A stretch of 64,000 bases of DNA from Chitinivibrio alkaliphilus ACht1 (GTDB taxonomy: Bacteria > Fibrobacterota > Chitinivibrionia > Chitinivibrionales > Chitinivibrionaceae), in contig NZ_ASJR01000003.1 in NCBI RefSeq assembly GCF_000474745.1, forward strand, positions 103,848-167,847, given 5' to 3'. Below the pieces are notes generated by a model that worked only from the letters and a program-made list of their open reading frames with translations, was not told the DNA's origin and ran no database searches. The stretch's first letter is position 1; each line of letters opens with the position of its first letter. Shown here in pieces: positions 1 through 8,369 of this stretch. The position numbers and the translations under genes were made by a program.

Positions 1-637
1 GTGGTTTCTCTCCGGAGAAGGGGACATCTCCTGTGAGCATTTCATAGAGAACTATGCCGAGGGAGTAAATGTCGGTACGATAGTCAAGGGGGTCTCCCGA
101 GGCCTGTTCTGGTGACATGTACTCAGGAGTGCCCACGGCCATTCCGGCTCGGGTTATTTTTTCCGTAAATAACTGGGCAATGCCAAAGTCTGATATCTTA
201 CACACGCCAGACGAATCAATTAAAATGTTTTGCGGTTTAATGTCCCGATGGACGATTTTTCGAGCATGGGCATATTGAAGGCCGCGGCAGATCTGTTTTG
301 CATAATCAATAACAAGCTCTATATGAAGGCCTTCAGCAGGAATGGCTTGGTCAAGTGAAAATCCGTCGATGTACTGCATGGAAAAATAGGAGAGACCATT
401 TTCCTGCCCATAATTGTAGAGGGAGACCACATTGGTATGATCGAGCCGTGATATTGCCTGTGCTTCAAGGTGAAACCGCTGCCGCGCCGTAGGATCTTTT
501 TCGCCACGATCAAGGAGCACCTTTAGGGCAACTTTACGCCCAAGCGGTTCCTGTATGGCGCTATACACATCTCCCATGCCCCCTTTACCGAGATGTTCGA
601 GGATGGTGAAATCTCCTACTTTTTTCAGAGCCGGCAT
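1..637 (-). CDS. Serine/threonine protein kinase (3' part beyond the window)
   Basis: Hanks-type kinase that would phosphorylate Ser/Thr on unknown targets. About 212 N-terminal residues are visible and the frame is still open at the left edge. The translation shows the glycine-rich loop GKGGMGDVYSA, the ATP-anchoring Lys in KVALKVL, catalytic loop HRDIKPQN, Mg-binding DFG in SDFGIAQ and the GTPEYMSPEQ segment, so the kinase should be active. The ATG at 637 is preceded by AAAGG and lies 2 bases after the gmk stop, so it is the last visible gene of a trmH/trpR/gmk operon. Any C-terminal sensor or membrane domain is outside the window. Kinase identity is firm; substrate is unknown. Confidence 0.93.
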   Translation of the reverse strand, partial: MPALKKVGDFTILEHLGKGGMGDVYSAIQEPLGRKVALKVLLDRGEKDPTARQRFHLEAQAISRLDHTNVVSLYNYGQENGLSYFSMQYIDGFSLDQAIPAEGLHIELVIDYAKQICRGLQYAHARKIVHRDIKPQNILIDSSGVCKISDFGIAQLFTEKITRAGMAVGTPEYMSPEQASGDPLDYRTDIYSLGIVLYEMLTGDVPFSGEKP

Positions 638-639
638 AC

Positions 640-1209
640 TTAACCTTTATTCAGGGTTATTATTTTTTCAACCTTCCGTACTGTCTCTTCTAAGACATCA
701 TTAATAATATAATACGTGTAATTGCCGGCGTGGCGTGCAAAGTCCGTTTCTTTTTTTGCGTTCTCCAGGCGGATACGCAAGGCTTCCGGAGATTCCGTAT
801 CCCGCATTTGGAGTCGTTTTTTAAGTTCTTCAAATGAGGGAGGTTCGATAAATATGCCAATGCTGTTTCGGTAATGTTTATCCAGCTGAACTTTTCCCTG
901 AACGTCAATATCCAGAAGGACGGTTTTGCCTTCTTCTATCATCTTATCGATAAAAAAACGAGGCGTGCCGTAATAATTGCCATGAACTTGCGCCCACTCT
1001 ATAAAACCGTGGCGTGCGACCTCAGCTTCAAATTCCTTAGGAGTGTAAAAGAAGTAATCAACCCCATGTTTTTCTCCGGCTCTGGGTGCGCGCGTTGTTC
1101 CTGATATGGAGTATACCAAGTGGGGAAGCCGTTTTTTAAGCTCTCGAAGTACCGTGGTTTTTCCTGCTCCTGAGGGGGACGAAAATACGAAGAGCTTTCC
1201 CTGTGTCAT
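640..1209 (-). CDS. gmk: Guanylate kinase
   Basis: Cytoplasmic enzyme converting GMP and ATP to GDP and ADP, 189 residues, a normal length. The P-loop SSPSGAGKTT is at residues 10-19, followed by the GMP-binding stretch SISGTTRAPRAGEKHGVDY and the lid region with KKRLQMRDTES. The start overlaps the stop of the upstream TrpR-like gene by 4 bases, and the downstream kinase begins 2 bases after its stop, so the genes are translationally coupled. All catalytic motifs appear intact. Confidence 0.97.
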   Translation of the reverse strand: MTQGKLFVFSSPSGAGKTTVLRELKKRLPHLVYSISGTTRAPRAGEKHGVDYFFYTPKEFEAEVARHGFIEWAQVHGNYYGTPRFFIDKMIEEGKTVLLDIDVQGKVQLDKHYRNSIGIFIEPPSFEELKKRLQMRDTESPEALRIRLENAKKETDFARHAGNYTYYIINDVLEETVRKVEKIITLNKG

Positions 1210-1472
1210 GCGAGTGTCCTTTCCAGAAATTTTCGTGATATTGAGTTTGGATCTTTGAGTATCTTGTTTCCTCGGGTTACCTTGCAGAGGCTGATCTTTA
1301 AGTCCTTGGCAATTTTACGCTGCGTATCGCCACGGTGGAGTCGTTTTATGAGCTCCCACCTGAGCAGTAGGGTTTCTTGTTCCTTGTCGGTAAGGAGCTC
1401 GCTGAATAGTTGCGGGATCTCCTCAGGGTGAGTTTGTTGGAAAATTTCTGCAAATTCTTCGAGAGACGTCAT
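1206..1472 (-). CDS. TrpR-family transcriptional repressor
   Basis: Small DNA-binding protein of 88 residues. The helix-turn-helix region with RKIAKDLKISLCKVTRGNKIL (quoted here only by its ends, residues about 52-72) matches the TrpR/YerC family, in which an all-helical dimer binds an operator with or without tryptophan as corepressor. The VTRGN segment corresponds to the recognition helix of E. coli TrpR. No trp gene is visible nearby. It overlaps both neighbours, a TrmH-family methyltransferase upstream and gmk downstream, so its target is not obvious from context. Family call is firm; tryptophan response is not shown. Confidence 0.85.
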   Translation of the reverse strand: MTSLEEFAEIFQQTHPEEIPQLFSELLTDKEQETLLLRWELIKRLHRGDTQRKIAKDLKISLCKVTRGNKILKDPNSISRKFLERTLA

Positions 1473-2041
1473 GGGGTATTCCTTTCTGTAAAGACCTCCA
1501 TTTTTTCAAGGATGGTATATCCCAGAACGGAGCATGCCGTAGCAACGTTCAGGGAGTTTTTATATCCAAATGTTGGTATTTCAATAAGCAAATCACACGC
1601 TTTTAAAACGGGCTCGCTGATTCCGAGGGCCTCGTTTCCAAGAATAAGGGCAACCTTGCGAGGGGGGCGAACCTCTGTGTAGAGGTGGGAGTGGGAGGTT
1701 GTTTCTGCTCCCCAGAGATGAATGTCCTGTGCGCGGCAATGGGCAACAGCGTCCATGGTTGTAGGAAAATGCCGCCATGGTACGTAGTCGATGGTTCCCA
1801 GAGAGGTTTTTGCAAGTTTTGTATGGGGGGGGTAGGCGGTGTAGCCACAAAGAAAAAGCTCTGCCACTCGCATGGTATCGGCTAAGCGAAAAATCGCACC
1901 GACATTGAACGCACTTCGGAGATTATCCAGGATTATATAGAGGTTGTGACGTGGCAGAGCACGATACTCTTCTACGGGGATATCTACATCAAAGGTACGA
2001 ACTGTGAAGTTTGTTTCCATATCACCTTTTTTTAATGCCAC
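1469..2041 (-). CDS. TrmH/SpoU-family RNA methyltransferase
   Basis: Probable 2'-O-ribose methyltransferase acting on tRNA or rRNA with S-adenosylmethionine, 190 residues. The SPOUT knot motifs are all visible: motif 1 NLRSAFNVGAIFRLAD (about residues 40-55), motif 2 LILGNEALGIS (about 133-143), motif 3 IPTFGYKNSLNVATACSV (about 155-172). The GTG start at 2041 has AAAGG upstream; an ATG seven codons later is an alternative. No N-terminal substrate-binding domain is present, so it resembles the short TrmH/TrmL forms. It is first gene of the operon with the TrpR-like protein, gmk and the kinase. The exact target nucleotide cannot be read from sequence. Confidence 0.88.
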   Translation of the reverse strand: MALKKGDMETNFTVRTFDVDIPVEEYRALPRHNLYIILDNLRSAFNVGAIFRLADTMRVAELFLCGYTAYPPHTKLAKTSLGTIDYVPWRHFPTTMDAVAHCRAQDIHLWGAETTSHSHLYTEVRPPRKVALILGNEALGISEPVLKACDLLIEIPTFGYKNSLNVATACSVLGYTILEKMEVFTERNTP

Positions 2042-2095
2042 GGGAAAGCCCTTTCATGTTATATTTTGTATAAAATATGTTATCAAAGGAGTAAG

Positions 2096-2902
2096 ATGGG
2101 AGCTCAAAAAATTGGGGTTGCCACCTCGATATATAAAGACTGTGGTTTTGATTCTCAGAAAACAATTGATTTTGTTCGTGAGACTGGTCTTTCTTTGGTG
2201 CAGTTGTATATGAATGAAGAGTTGGAAAAAGATGCGGCCGAGACGGAGCGTCTGCGCGACCTCTGCTCTACTGAAAAAATAACACTTCTCTGCCATTCTC
2301 CCTACGACCTTAACAAAGCAGTTTTATCGCACAGTAGGCATATTGCATCTCTTAACAGAATCTTTCCAAGAAATCAAAAAAAATACGTGGTATTTCATTT
2401 TGATGAGACAGCCTCGGTGGATGATGCTCTGTCAGTTATGGAGATTCTCAACAATAATGGGATAACGGTCTGTTTAGAAAATTACTTCCGGTTTCATGAC
2501 AGAGATAGTCTAGTGAGTAATATTACTCTCTATACCCGGCTTATCCACCGTGCTGCGGAATTAAAACGGGATTTTGTTCCTCTAATAGATATCCCCCGTT
2601 TTTTCATAGCACCCTTTGCGGTGTTTGATCCGCTCTTTATTTGCGAACTTGTTTTAAATAATATTGCCTATGCACGAAAAGAGATTTTCCTCCATCTCAT
2701 TGATGTAACAGATACTCGTCAACGCCGTGAAGATTGGTGTCCTGTAGGAGAAGGGATTCTTTCCTATGATACGATTTTTACCCTGTTACAGCGATATGCC
2801 ATATCTGTTCCCTACACAATCCTCGAATATGAAGAGGTAGAGCCGGCCTTAGCAAGTTTGCCGGAGGTGTCTCGTTTGCTTAATATTCTTCATGTGGAAT
2901 AA
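2096..2902 (+). CDS. Sugar isomerase/AP-endonuclease-like TIM barrel protein
   Basis: 268-residue protein of the xylose-isomerase-like TIM barrel superfamily (AP endonuclease 2 fold). It starts MGAQKIGVATSIYKD, a strand typical of the family, and has LLCHSPYDL, KYVVFHFDE, VCLENYF and FVPLIDIPRFF as successive barrel strands carrying potential metal ligands (His, Glu, Asp). The ATG at 2096 follows AAAGGAG at proper spacing; an in-frame upstream codon has no such site. It is followed 12 bases later by tsaB. The substrate is unknown: endonuclease IV, sugar epimerase and sugar isomerase activities all use this fold. Confidence 0.7.
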   Translation: MGAQKIGVATSIYKDCGFDSQKTIDFVRETGLSLVQLYMNEELEKDAAETERLRDLCSTEKITLLCHSPYDLNKAVLSHSRHIASLNRIFPRNQKKYVVFHFDETASVDDALSVMEILNNNGITVCLENYFRFHDRDSLVSNITLYTRLIHRAAELKRDFVPLIDIPRFFIAPFAVFDPLFICELVLNNIAYARKEIFLHLIDVTDTRQRREDWCPVGEGILSYDTIFTLLQRYAISVPYTILEYEEVEPALASLPEVSRLLNILHVE

Positions 2903-2914
2903 GAAGGAGGAGTT

Positions 2915-3598
2915 GTGATTTGGAGCTTGGGAATTGATACCTCATCTATTGCGTTGAGCGTAGGACTTTACAAAGATACCGCCCCCTTTTTAAGTAATAC
3001 CCGGTATGAACAGCACGGCCACTCGCGACATATTGTTGCCATGGTGCGTTCTCTTTTTTCTGCAGGTGAGCTTTCAATGGCAGATATTTCCCGAGTGGGC
3101 ATTACTACAGGGCCGGGGTCTTTCACAGGGCTTCGAGTGGGAATTGCCTTTGTGAAGGGACTCTGTATGGAGTCAAACACGCCCATTTATTCCTTCAATA
3201 CCCTGGAGATAATAGCCAACTCCCTCGGGTGGTTTTCCGGTGTCCTTGGCATCGCCCTTGATGCGCGGCAAGATCATGTGTTTTTTGCTACCTACACACG
3301 GGAAGGAAGCACCATTGTTCCTGTGCAGGCACTAGAACGTATTCCCGCAGACAGCTTCTATACTGCCGCTAAAGCGTGTGATACCGTGGTCTACGATACC
3401 ATGGGGTTTACCCGTAGCACTGTTTTTAGCCCGCTGCCGGATATCACCAATACTATCGATCTTGCCCAGTTGCATCTTTCACGTGGCCTTGGCGTGGCAA
3501 AATGTGCCGCTGGTACTCAGAGATCACCCCTGTCATCTCTTGAAGTATGCCCAGATTATATGCAGGAATCCTATGCAGAAAGGAACCGCCCTCGGTGA
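2915..3598 (+). CDS. tsaB: tRNA threonylcarbamoyladenosine biosynthesis protein TsaB
   Basis: TsaB (YeaZ) partners with TsaD and TsaE to transfer threonylcarbamoyl to A37 of ANN-decoding tRNAs. The 227-residue product starts GTG/IWSLGIDTSSIALSVGLY, the ASKHA phosphate-binding strand, and carries the family signature GPGSFTGLRVGIAFVKGL at about residues 68-85. An AAGGAGG site precedes the GTG. Its 3' end overlaps the start of the next gene by 26 bases. TsaB is a pseudo-enzyme scaffold in characterised bacteria, so no catalytic residues are expected. Confidence 0.93.
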   Translation: MIWSLGIDTSSIALSVGLYKDTAPFLSNTRYEQHGHSRHIVAMVRSLFSAGELSMADISRVGITTGPGSFTGLRVGIAFVKGLCMESNTPIYSFNTLEIIANSLGWFSGVLGIALDARQDHVFFATYTREGSTIVPVQALERIPADSFYTAAKACDTVVYDTMGFTRSTVFSPLPDITNTIDLAQLHLSRGLGVAKCAAGTQRSPLSSLEVCPDYMQESYAERNRPR

Positions 3599-4352
3599 TT
3601 TTTTCGTTGCTATTTTTCTTTTTTTGCTTGGGAATCTTTACGGTGGAGAGGAATCTGTTGAAACCACGGAGGTGGCGTATCACGGCTTTCACCTTGGTGC
3701 TGGCTGGCAGTTTGGTTCTTGCGACATAACCGCTTCTTGGGTGCGTGCATATACAGACGTGGGAGAGAAGCGTCTTGATTCATTGCGTGAAATGGAAGCC
3801 GGCAACTATCGATTACGTTCGTTACAGGATCCGGGGAGTCATGCCAATAGTTTTTCCATATCTCTGGGATATACCTTTCATATTGATTCACTACAGGCTA
3901 TTTCCGTGAGCGGACTGTACGGTTTTAGCCGTAAAACCCTCTCTTATGAAATTCGCGATCTTCTTGATACCTCGTTTGCATTGCATGAGGAGTATCGTCT
4001 CTGGCATCATCGGGGCGGAGTACGAGTCCGTTTTTTTCACGGGTTTCTCCCGGAACTTTTCTCTATTTCAGGTTATGAGCAGGGTGGTATTTCTTTTTCA
4101 GCAGGACTCCGTACGGATCTGTTTTCTCACGGAAGTCGTTCTCTTGGGTGGGGGGGGCTTTGGGGCGCTTCTCTCTATGGGGTGCGTCAGAGCAATTTTG
4201 GATCTGCTCGAAGAATATCCCTCGGCTATGAAGGGGGACGAACGATCTCTCAAGGATCTCTGGAAAAGCTTATCCCGGGTAAGGATGAAGCTGGGGGACA
4301 TTTTTTTCATACCATGATACTTCATGTGGAGGTCTTTTTAACGGATGAATAA
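3573..4352 (+). CDS. Hypothetical outer-membrane beta-barrel-like protein
   Basis: 259 residues, not recognised at family level. The ATG at 3573 gives a signal peptide (MQKGTALGDFFVAIFLFLLG) with likely cleavage near GNLYGG; the same frame is open further upstream but only across tsaB. The mature part is rich in alternating aromatic/polar strands with glycine turns, such as YHGFHLGAGWQFGS and FSISLGYTFHI, as in small outer-membrane barrels. It ends by overlapping nth by 8 bases. Function unknown; export is the only supported inference. Confidence 0.6.
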   Translation: MQKGTALGDFFVAIFLFLLGNLYGGEESVETTEVAYHGFHLGAGWQFGSCDITASWVRAYTDVGEKRLDSLREMEAGNYRLRSLQDPGSHANSFSISLGYTFHIDSLQAISVSGLYGFSRKTLSYEIRDLLDTSFALHEEYRLWHHRGGVRVRFFHGFLPELFSISGYEQGGISFSAGLRTDLFSHGSRSLGWGGLWGASLYGVRQSNFGSARRISLGYEGGRTISQGSLEKLIPGKDEAGGHFFHTMILHVEVFLTDE

Positions 4353-5004
4353 GGAAGAACGACTTGCTCGTATTTATACCTATCTTGAAAGGCTGTTCTA
4401 TTCCCATAAAATGCCTGTTATTGACCTTATGAAAGTGGGAGGTGAGTCTCCATTCCGCCTTCTCGTTGCAACGATTTTGAGCAGTAGAACAAAAGATGAG
4501 GTGACCTCTCAAGCAGCAGCGCGGCTCTTTGAGAAAGCTGATACCCTTGAAGCGTTGGCGCGTCTTTCTGAAAGCGAAATAGCTCAACGTATTTATCCCG
4601 TGGGGTTTTATAAAACAAAGGCACGACATCTTAGAAAATTGCCGGAGGTTGTGTTACATCAGTTTGGAGGAATCATTCCCCACACGATGGACGAACTTGT
4701 GTGTCTTCCTGGGGTTGGTAGAAAAACAGCTGCTCTTGTTGCGGCCACGGCTTTTGATCAAGATACAATTTGTGTTGATACCCATGTGCATCGTATTACA
4801 AATCGTCTTGGCTTTGTGAGCACGAAAACGCCGGCTGAAACAGAGCGTGCTCTCATGGAATATCTCCCTGTACAGTATTGGAAAAAGACGAACGCCTATT
4901 TTGTTTCTTTTGGACAGAATATCTGTCGGCCCGTGGGGCCACGGTGTACGGAGTGTTCCTTACAGGATTTATGCCCATATTATGCGGGCAAAGATCAGTC
5001 ATAA
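4345..5004 (+). CDS. nth: Endonuclease III (DNA glycosylase/AP lyase)
   Basis: Base-excision repair enzyme removing oxidised pyrimidines and cleaving the abasic site. In its 219 residues are the helix-hairpin-helix LPGVGRKTAALV (about 125-136) with the catalytic Lys, and the catalytic Asp in VDTHVHRITNRLG. The C-terminal 4Fe-4S ligands have the exact C-X6-C-X2-C-X5-C spacing (CRPVGPRCTECSLQDLC). Length and motifs are standard. It overlaps the upstream gene and ends 67 bases before the convergent hem fusion gene. Confidence 0.96.
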   Translation: MNKEERLARIYTYLERLFYSHKMPVIDLMKVGGESPFRLLVATILSSRTKDEVTSQAAARLFEKADTLEALARLSESEIAQRIYPVGFYKTKARHLRKLPEVVLHQFGGIIPHTMDELVCLPGVGRKTAALVAATAFDQDTICVDTHVHRITNRLGFVSTKTPAETERALMEYLPVQYWKKTNAYFVSFGQNICRPVGPRCTECSLQDLCPYYAGKDQS

Positions 5005-5071
5005 GAGGCGACTTCGGGGGGGGAAGCCGTTTCTCTTCCGCCGCATACTCTTCTTCCTTGTTTTGCTTTTT

Positions 5072-7018
5072 TTATAATGTGTGTTTCCTCATGGGCCATC
5101 GTACGATGCGGGAGGAGGGTACTCCCTGGTTCATAAGATGCTTCTTTGTGGGATCGCCGTATACAAGGCAGGTGCAGTGAGAGGGTATTTCTGTGTAGAT
5201 ATCAAGAAAGGCATCCACGGTACTGGCGGAGGTAAAAAACAGTGCATCAAAGCGGGTCAGGGATATCTTTGGCTGGGTGCGAAAAAGAGTGTCATACACG
5301 GCAAGGGGATATACCTTCTCAATGCTATGGAGGATATTGTCTGAACGATTTGAGCAGGGGTACAGCCACGATGCGGCATCGCTTCTTATTATTTCCTCGG
5401 CAAGATGCTGAGAATCGGCCACGGGGGGGATGTAGTCAACGGATATGTTTCGGCGCTGCAATTCATGAGCTGTATGGGGCCCCACGGCAGCTACACGTAC
5501 CTTTGACGGGATGTCCCAGCGGGAAAGGTAGTGTTCCACGCCCCCGTGGGAGGTGAAGAGTATTCCCTCAAAATCAACTGACGGAAAGGTTGCCCTGCGC
5601 GACTGGAGCTGTATGAGAGGATAGGGGCAGATCCGGCGGGGAAGATAGACCCGCTCCGGTGAAATTCCCGTAAAAAGAATGCGGGGAGATTCTTCTACAG
5701 AGGTGGCACAGGGGCCGGCGATATAGATTCCCGGCGGGCGAAGCTCAATCTGAGGAAGGGCTTCCACGGTGGTGTGTTCAATTTGTTCGTCAGGCCAGGC
5801 GGTGCGATGGACCGCCACAACGGGATCGGCGGGATCAAGGCCGCGGCGAAGAAGCTCTGCCTTCACCTCTTCAGGACGGGAGGTACCCATAAATACAGCC
5901 TGGGTTGTCCGATGCTTTTCTTCTTCCGTGGTGTTTTTCCCGTAATGAGCGGAAAAGGCGGCAAAGCCGCCGGCGGTTTCACGAAGGGTAAGGGGTATAC
6001 GGGCCGCAGCGGCGGCTGCCTGAAAAGAACTGATTCCGGGAATCACCTCACAATGGATATGTTCCCGTCGGGCCGCCCGTATCTCCTCCCCACCCCGTGA
6101 AAAAAGCAATGGATCTCCGCCCTTGAGGCGCACCACCCGTTTTCCCCTTCGTGCTGCTGCAAGGAGCCGCGCTGTTATATCCTCCTGGGGATGCGAATGT
6201 TTTCCCTTTCGCTTCCCAACAAAGACAGTCTCACGGGTACAGTAGTCCAGGAGACGGGGGTCAAGGAGGGCGTCGTAGAACACAATATCTGCACTTTTCA
6301 GGGCAGAAACGCCCCGCAGGGTGAGGAGGTCCGGTGCACCGGGGCCAGCTCCCACAAGGGTGATACGTCCCAGATTTTTACGGCTGTCATGTTCGTGAAG
6401 GAGTGCAAGGAGCGGATAATTATTCTCACGGCAGACAAGGCCCAGTTTCCCCTGCAGGGGATGCGTTTTAAGGGGAAGCCGTTCTGTTATAAGATCTTTT
6501 TTCCCCAGGCGAAGAAGGGCACACGTTGCGACGATTATGGCATCAACCTCTTCCCGCTCAAGATAGGCAAGACGCTCTTCTATGGAGCCGCGGATGGATA
6601 CAATCTCAAGGTCGGGACGCAGGGCAAGAATCTGATCGCGGCGGCTTTGGGAGCTGGTGCCGAGGCGAGCCTTTTTGGGGAGTTTTGCAAGGGAGAGTCC
6701 GGAGCGGCTCACCAGGGCATCCGATGAGTCTTTTCCCTCTGTATGAGCCCCAAGGACAAGGCCGGAGGGGAGTTTTTCGGGCATATCCTTGGCCGCATGA
6801 GCTCCTATGTCAATGGTTCCCTGCAGTATTTTTTCATCAATATCGGCGGTAAAAAAATCGTCCCGCAGCCCTGACGTCATAAGGGAGGTTGTTTTATCCC
6901 GGTCGCCGGGGGAGTCAAACCAGTGAGGTTCCCATTCCACGTGCGGGAAAAGGGCGGATATCTCCTCTACCTGAGCCCGGGCAAGGGGGCTTTTACGACT
7001 TCCGATTCGTAGCTTCAT
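5072..7018 (-). CDS. Trifunctional HemC (domain-3-less)-CobA-HemD fusion
   Basis: 648-residue fusion of three consecutive tetrapyrrole enzymes. Residues 1-215 are porphobilinogen deaminase (MKLRIGSRKSPLARAQ; HAAKDMPEKLP with the catalytic Asp; LGTSSQSRRDQI). Residues about 217-455 are uroporphyrinogen-III C-methyltransferase (LVGAGPGAPDLLTLRG; VVRLKGGDPLLFSRGGEE; EVIPGISS). Residues about 456-648 are uroporphyrinogen-III synthase-like (GILFTSHGGVEHYL; ALFFTSASTVDAF). Together they would make precorrin-2 from porphobilinogen. Oddly, the HemC part stops at LLALLHEHD, where domain 3 with the dipyrromethane-cofactor Cys normally follows, so that domain is missing. The ATG at 7018 is chosen because MKLRIGSRKS is the canonical N-terminus; it overlaps hemA by 26 bases. 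Confidence 0.92.
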   Translation of the reverse strand: MKLRIGSRKSPLARAQVEEISALFPHVEWEPHWFDSPGDRDKTTSLMTSGLRDDFFTADIDEKILQGTIDIGAHAAKDMPEKLPSGLVLGAHTEGKDSSDALVSRSGLSLAKLPKKARLGTSSQSRRDQILALRPDLEIVSIRGSIEERLAYLEREEVDAIIVATCALLRLGKKDLITERLPLKTHPLQGKLGLVCRENNYPLLALLHEHDSRKNLGRITLVGAGPGAPDLLTLRGVSALKSADIVFYDALLDPRLLDYCTRETVFVGKRKGKHSHPQEDITARLLAAARRGKRVVRLKGGDPLLFSRGGEEIRAARREHIHCEVIPGISSFQAAAAAARIPLTLRETAGGFAAFSAHYGKNTTEEEKHRTTQAVFMGTSRPEEVKAELLRRGLDPADPVVAVHRTAWPDEQIEHTTVEALPQIELRPPGIYIAGPCATSVEESPRILFTGISPERVYLPRRICPYPLIQLQSRRATFPSVDFEGILFTSHGGVEHYLSRWDIPSKVRVAAVGPHTAHELQRRNISVDYIPPVADSQHLAEEIIRSDAASWLYPCSNRSDNILHSIEKVYPLAVYDTLFRTQPKISLTRFDALFFTSASTVDAFLDIYTEIPSHCTCLVYGDPTKKHLMNQGVPSSRIVRWPMRKHTL

Positions 7019-7916
7019 GATAGTGGCCTCCGTAGAAGAGTTGACGGGTAAAACAGGAGCGTTCGAAGGCGGCGTATTCCTCATCAATAATTTTCATGGC
7101 AGGGAAAATCTCTTTTTGCCGTTGTCCAAGGGAGTGGGAAATCTTTTCCTCCACATCCTCTGTGTTGTAGAGGGTGTAGCTGTGGCCGGTTCCAATTTCC
7201 GGGGGAATATCCCGGGGAACGGCAAGATCAATAATCAGGCGGTGCACCCTGTCCCGGGGGAAATCTTCCGGGGTAAGGAGGTAGTGCGGTGCCCCTGTTG
7301 CCGAGACAATAACAGTCTGTGCGGGAAGTATGGTTGCAAGATTTTTGAGGGGAACCCACGATGCATTATAGGTGCCGCAAAGGGGGAGGGCATGTTCCTT
7401 TGTCCGGTTGCAGAGGGTGAGGAAAAAACACTCACGGCGAAACAGATGGGCCAGAATCTGCCGGGTTATATCCGTTGTACCCACTACGAGAAACCGATTT
7501 TCCGGCCTGAGGAATCCCGTTTCCTCCATTACTTTCAGTGCTCCGTGGGCATGGGAGATGGCACCCCGGGAGAGGTTGGTTTCCCGGCGTACGCGCTTTC
7601 CCGTCCGCAGGGCTGCCTGAAACAAATGATGGAGTCCCGGTGAAATATATCCCTCCCGGACAGCGCTCATGTAGGCACGTTTTACCTGCCCCTGGATGTG
7701 ATTCTCCCCGATAAGGGAGGATTCCAGACCGGCAGTTACCCTGAACAGGTGGAGCGCCACTTCTCTGGGGGCTCGTCCGGTTCCCCGATAGAGCTCCACG
7801 CGGTTGCAGGTATGGAGAAGAACATGCGGCCCCGTGCACAGCGGCTGTATCTGGTGCAGGAGGTCTTCCCGCTCTTCCAGTGTCAGAAGCTGGTCACCGC
7901 CGATCTTCTCAATCAT
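6993..7916 (-). CDS. hemA: Glutamyl-tRNA reductase, short form
   Basis: Reduces glutamyl-tRNA to glutamate-1-semialdehyde, the first committed step to tetrapyrroles. The catalytic Cys is in LLHTCNRVELY, followed by SSLIGENHIQGQVKRAY and an NADPH Rossmann region FLVVGTTDITRQIL, then VIVSATGAPHYLLT and LIIDLAVPRDI. At 307 residues it is about 100 shorter than usual enzymes: the first strand (normally VGLNHKTA-like) and the C-terminal dimerisation domain are absent. The start at 7916 overlaps the upstream sirC-like gene by 8 bases; the longer frame to 8003 only reads across that gene. Enzyme family is certain; whether the short form needs a partner is not known. Confidence 0.9.
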   Translation of the reverse strand: MIEKIGGDQLLTLEEREDLLHQIQPLCTGPHVLLHTCNRVELYRGTGRAPREVALHLFRVTAGLESSLIGENHIQGQVKRAYMSAVREGYISPGLHHLFQAALRTGKRVRRETNLSRGAISHAHGALKVMEETGFLRPENRFLVVGTTDITRQILAHLFRRECFFLTLCNRTKEHALPLCGTYNASWVPLKNLATILPAQTVIVSATGAPHYLLTPEDFPRDRVHRLIIDLAVPRDIPPEIGTGHSYTLYNTEDVEEKISHSLGQRQKEIFPAMKIIDEEYAAFERSCFTRQLFYGGHYHEATNRKS

Positions 7917-8361
7917 TCCTTCCCCCTGCGAGAAAATCCCTGATGCGATTTCGCAGGGCAATGGATGCCCGCGGATTTGTTGCGTTTGAAGTGACCCCCA
8001 CACTCATTTCCCCCTCGCGGTACAGGGCAGGAGAGACAAAGTCACAGTGGGAAGGGTCGTCCACCACATTTACCAAAATCCGTCGTTGCTGTGCATCATG
8101 GCCGATTTGCTGGTTTTTGCTGCGATCGTTTGTGGCTGCATAGACAATATGGGCTCCCTGAAGAAGATCAGGGTGATATTCCCGCTGCTCATGCCAGATA
8201 AGGGGAAGCTGGCGAATTTCCCCGCATACCTCCCGGGCAAAGAGCTCCACAGAGGCCTCATAGGCACAGAGGGTGCGTGCCTTTTGCAATGCCACGGATC
8301 CGCCGCCGATAATAACAACCCGCCTGTTTTTGAGATTGAGTCCCACCGGAAGATATGCCAT
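7909..8361 (-). CDS. Precorrin-2 dehydrogenase / siroheme synthase N-terminal type
   Basis: NAD-dependent oxidation of precorrin-2 to sirohydrochlorin (and possibly iron insertion), as in SirC/Met8/CysG-N. 150 residues: MAYLPVGLNLKNRRVVIIGG gives the family N-terminus and dinucleotide site, then IVYAATNDRSKNQQI and ILVNVVDDPSHCDFVSPAL with the conserved Asp and the PA. It ends just after RIRDFLAG and so lacks most of the helical C-terminal domain found in roughly 200-residue homologues. Located between cysN (9 bases upstream) and hemA, it links sulfate reduction with siroheme supply. Confidence 0.9.
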   Translation of the reverse strand: MAYLPVGLNLKNRRVVIIGGGSVALQKARTLCAYEASVELFAREVCGEIRQLPLIWHEQREYHPDLLQGAHIVYAATNDRSKNQQIGHDAQQRRILVNVVDDPSHCDFVSPALYREGEMSVGVTSNATNPRASIALRNRIRDFLAGGRND

Positions 8362-8369
8362 TACTTCTC

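Noticed and set aside
3378..3572. Upstream extension of the outer-membrane protein frame
   Set aside because: It only reads across tsaB in another frame and has no ribosome site; ATG 3573 opens a proper signal peptide.
7917..8003. N-terminal extension of HemA
   Set aside because: The extra residues overlap the sirC-like gene and do not resemble the missing HemA first strand.
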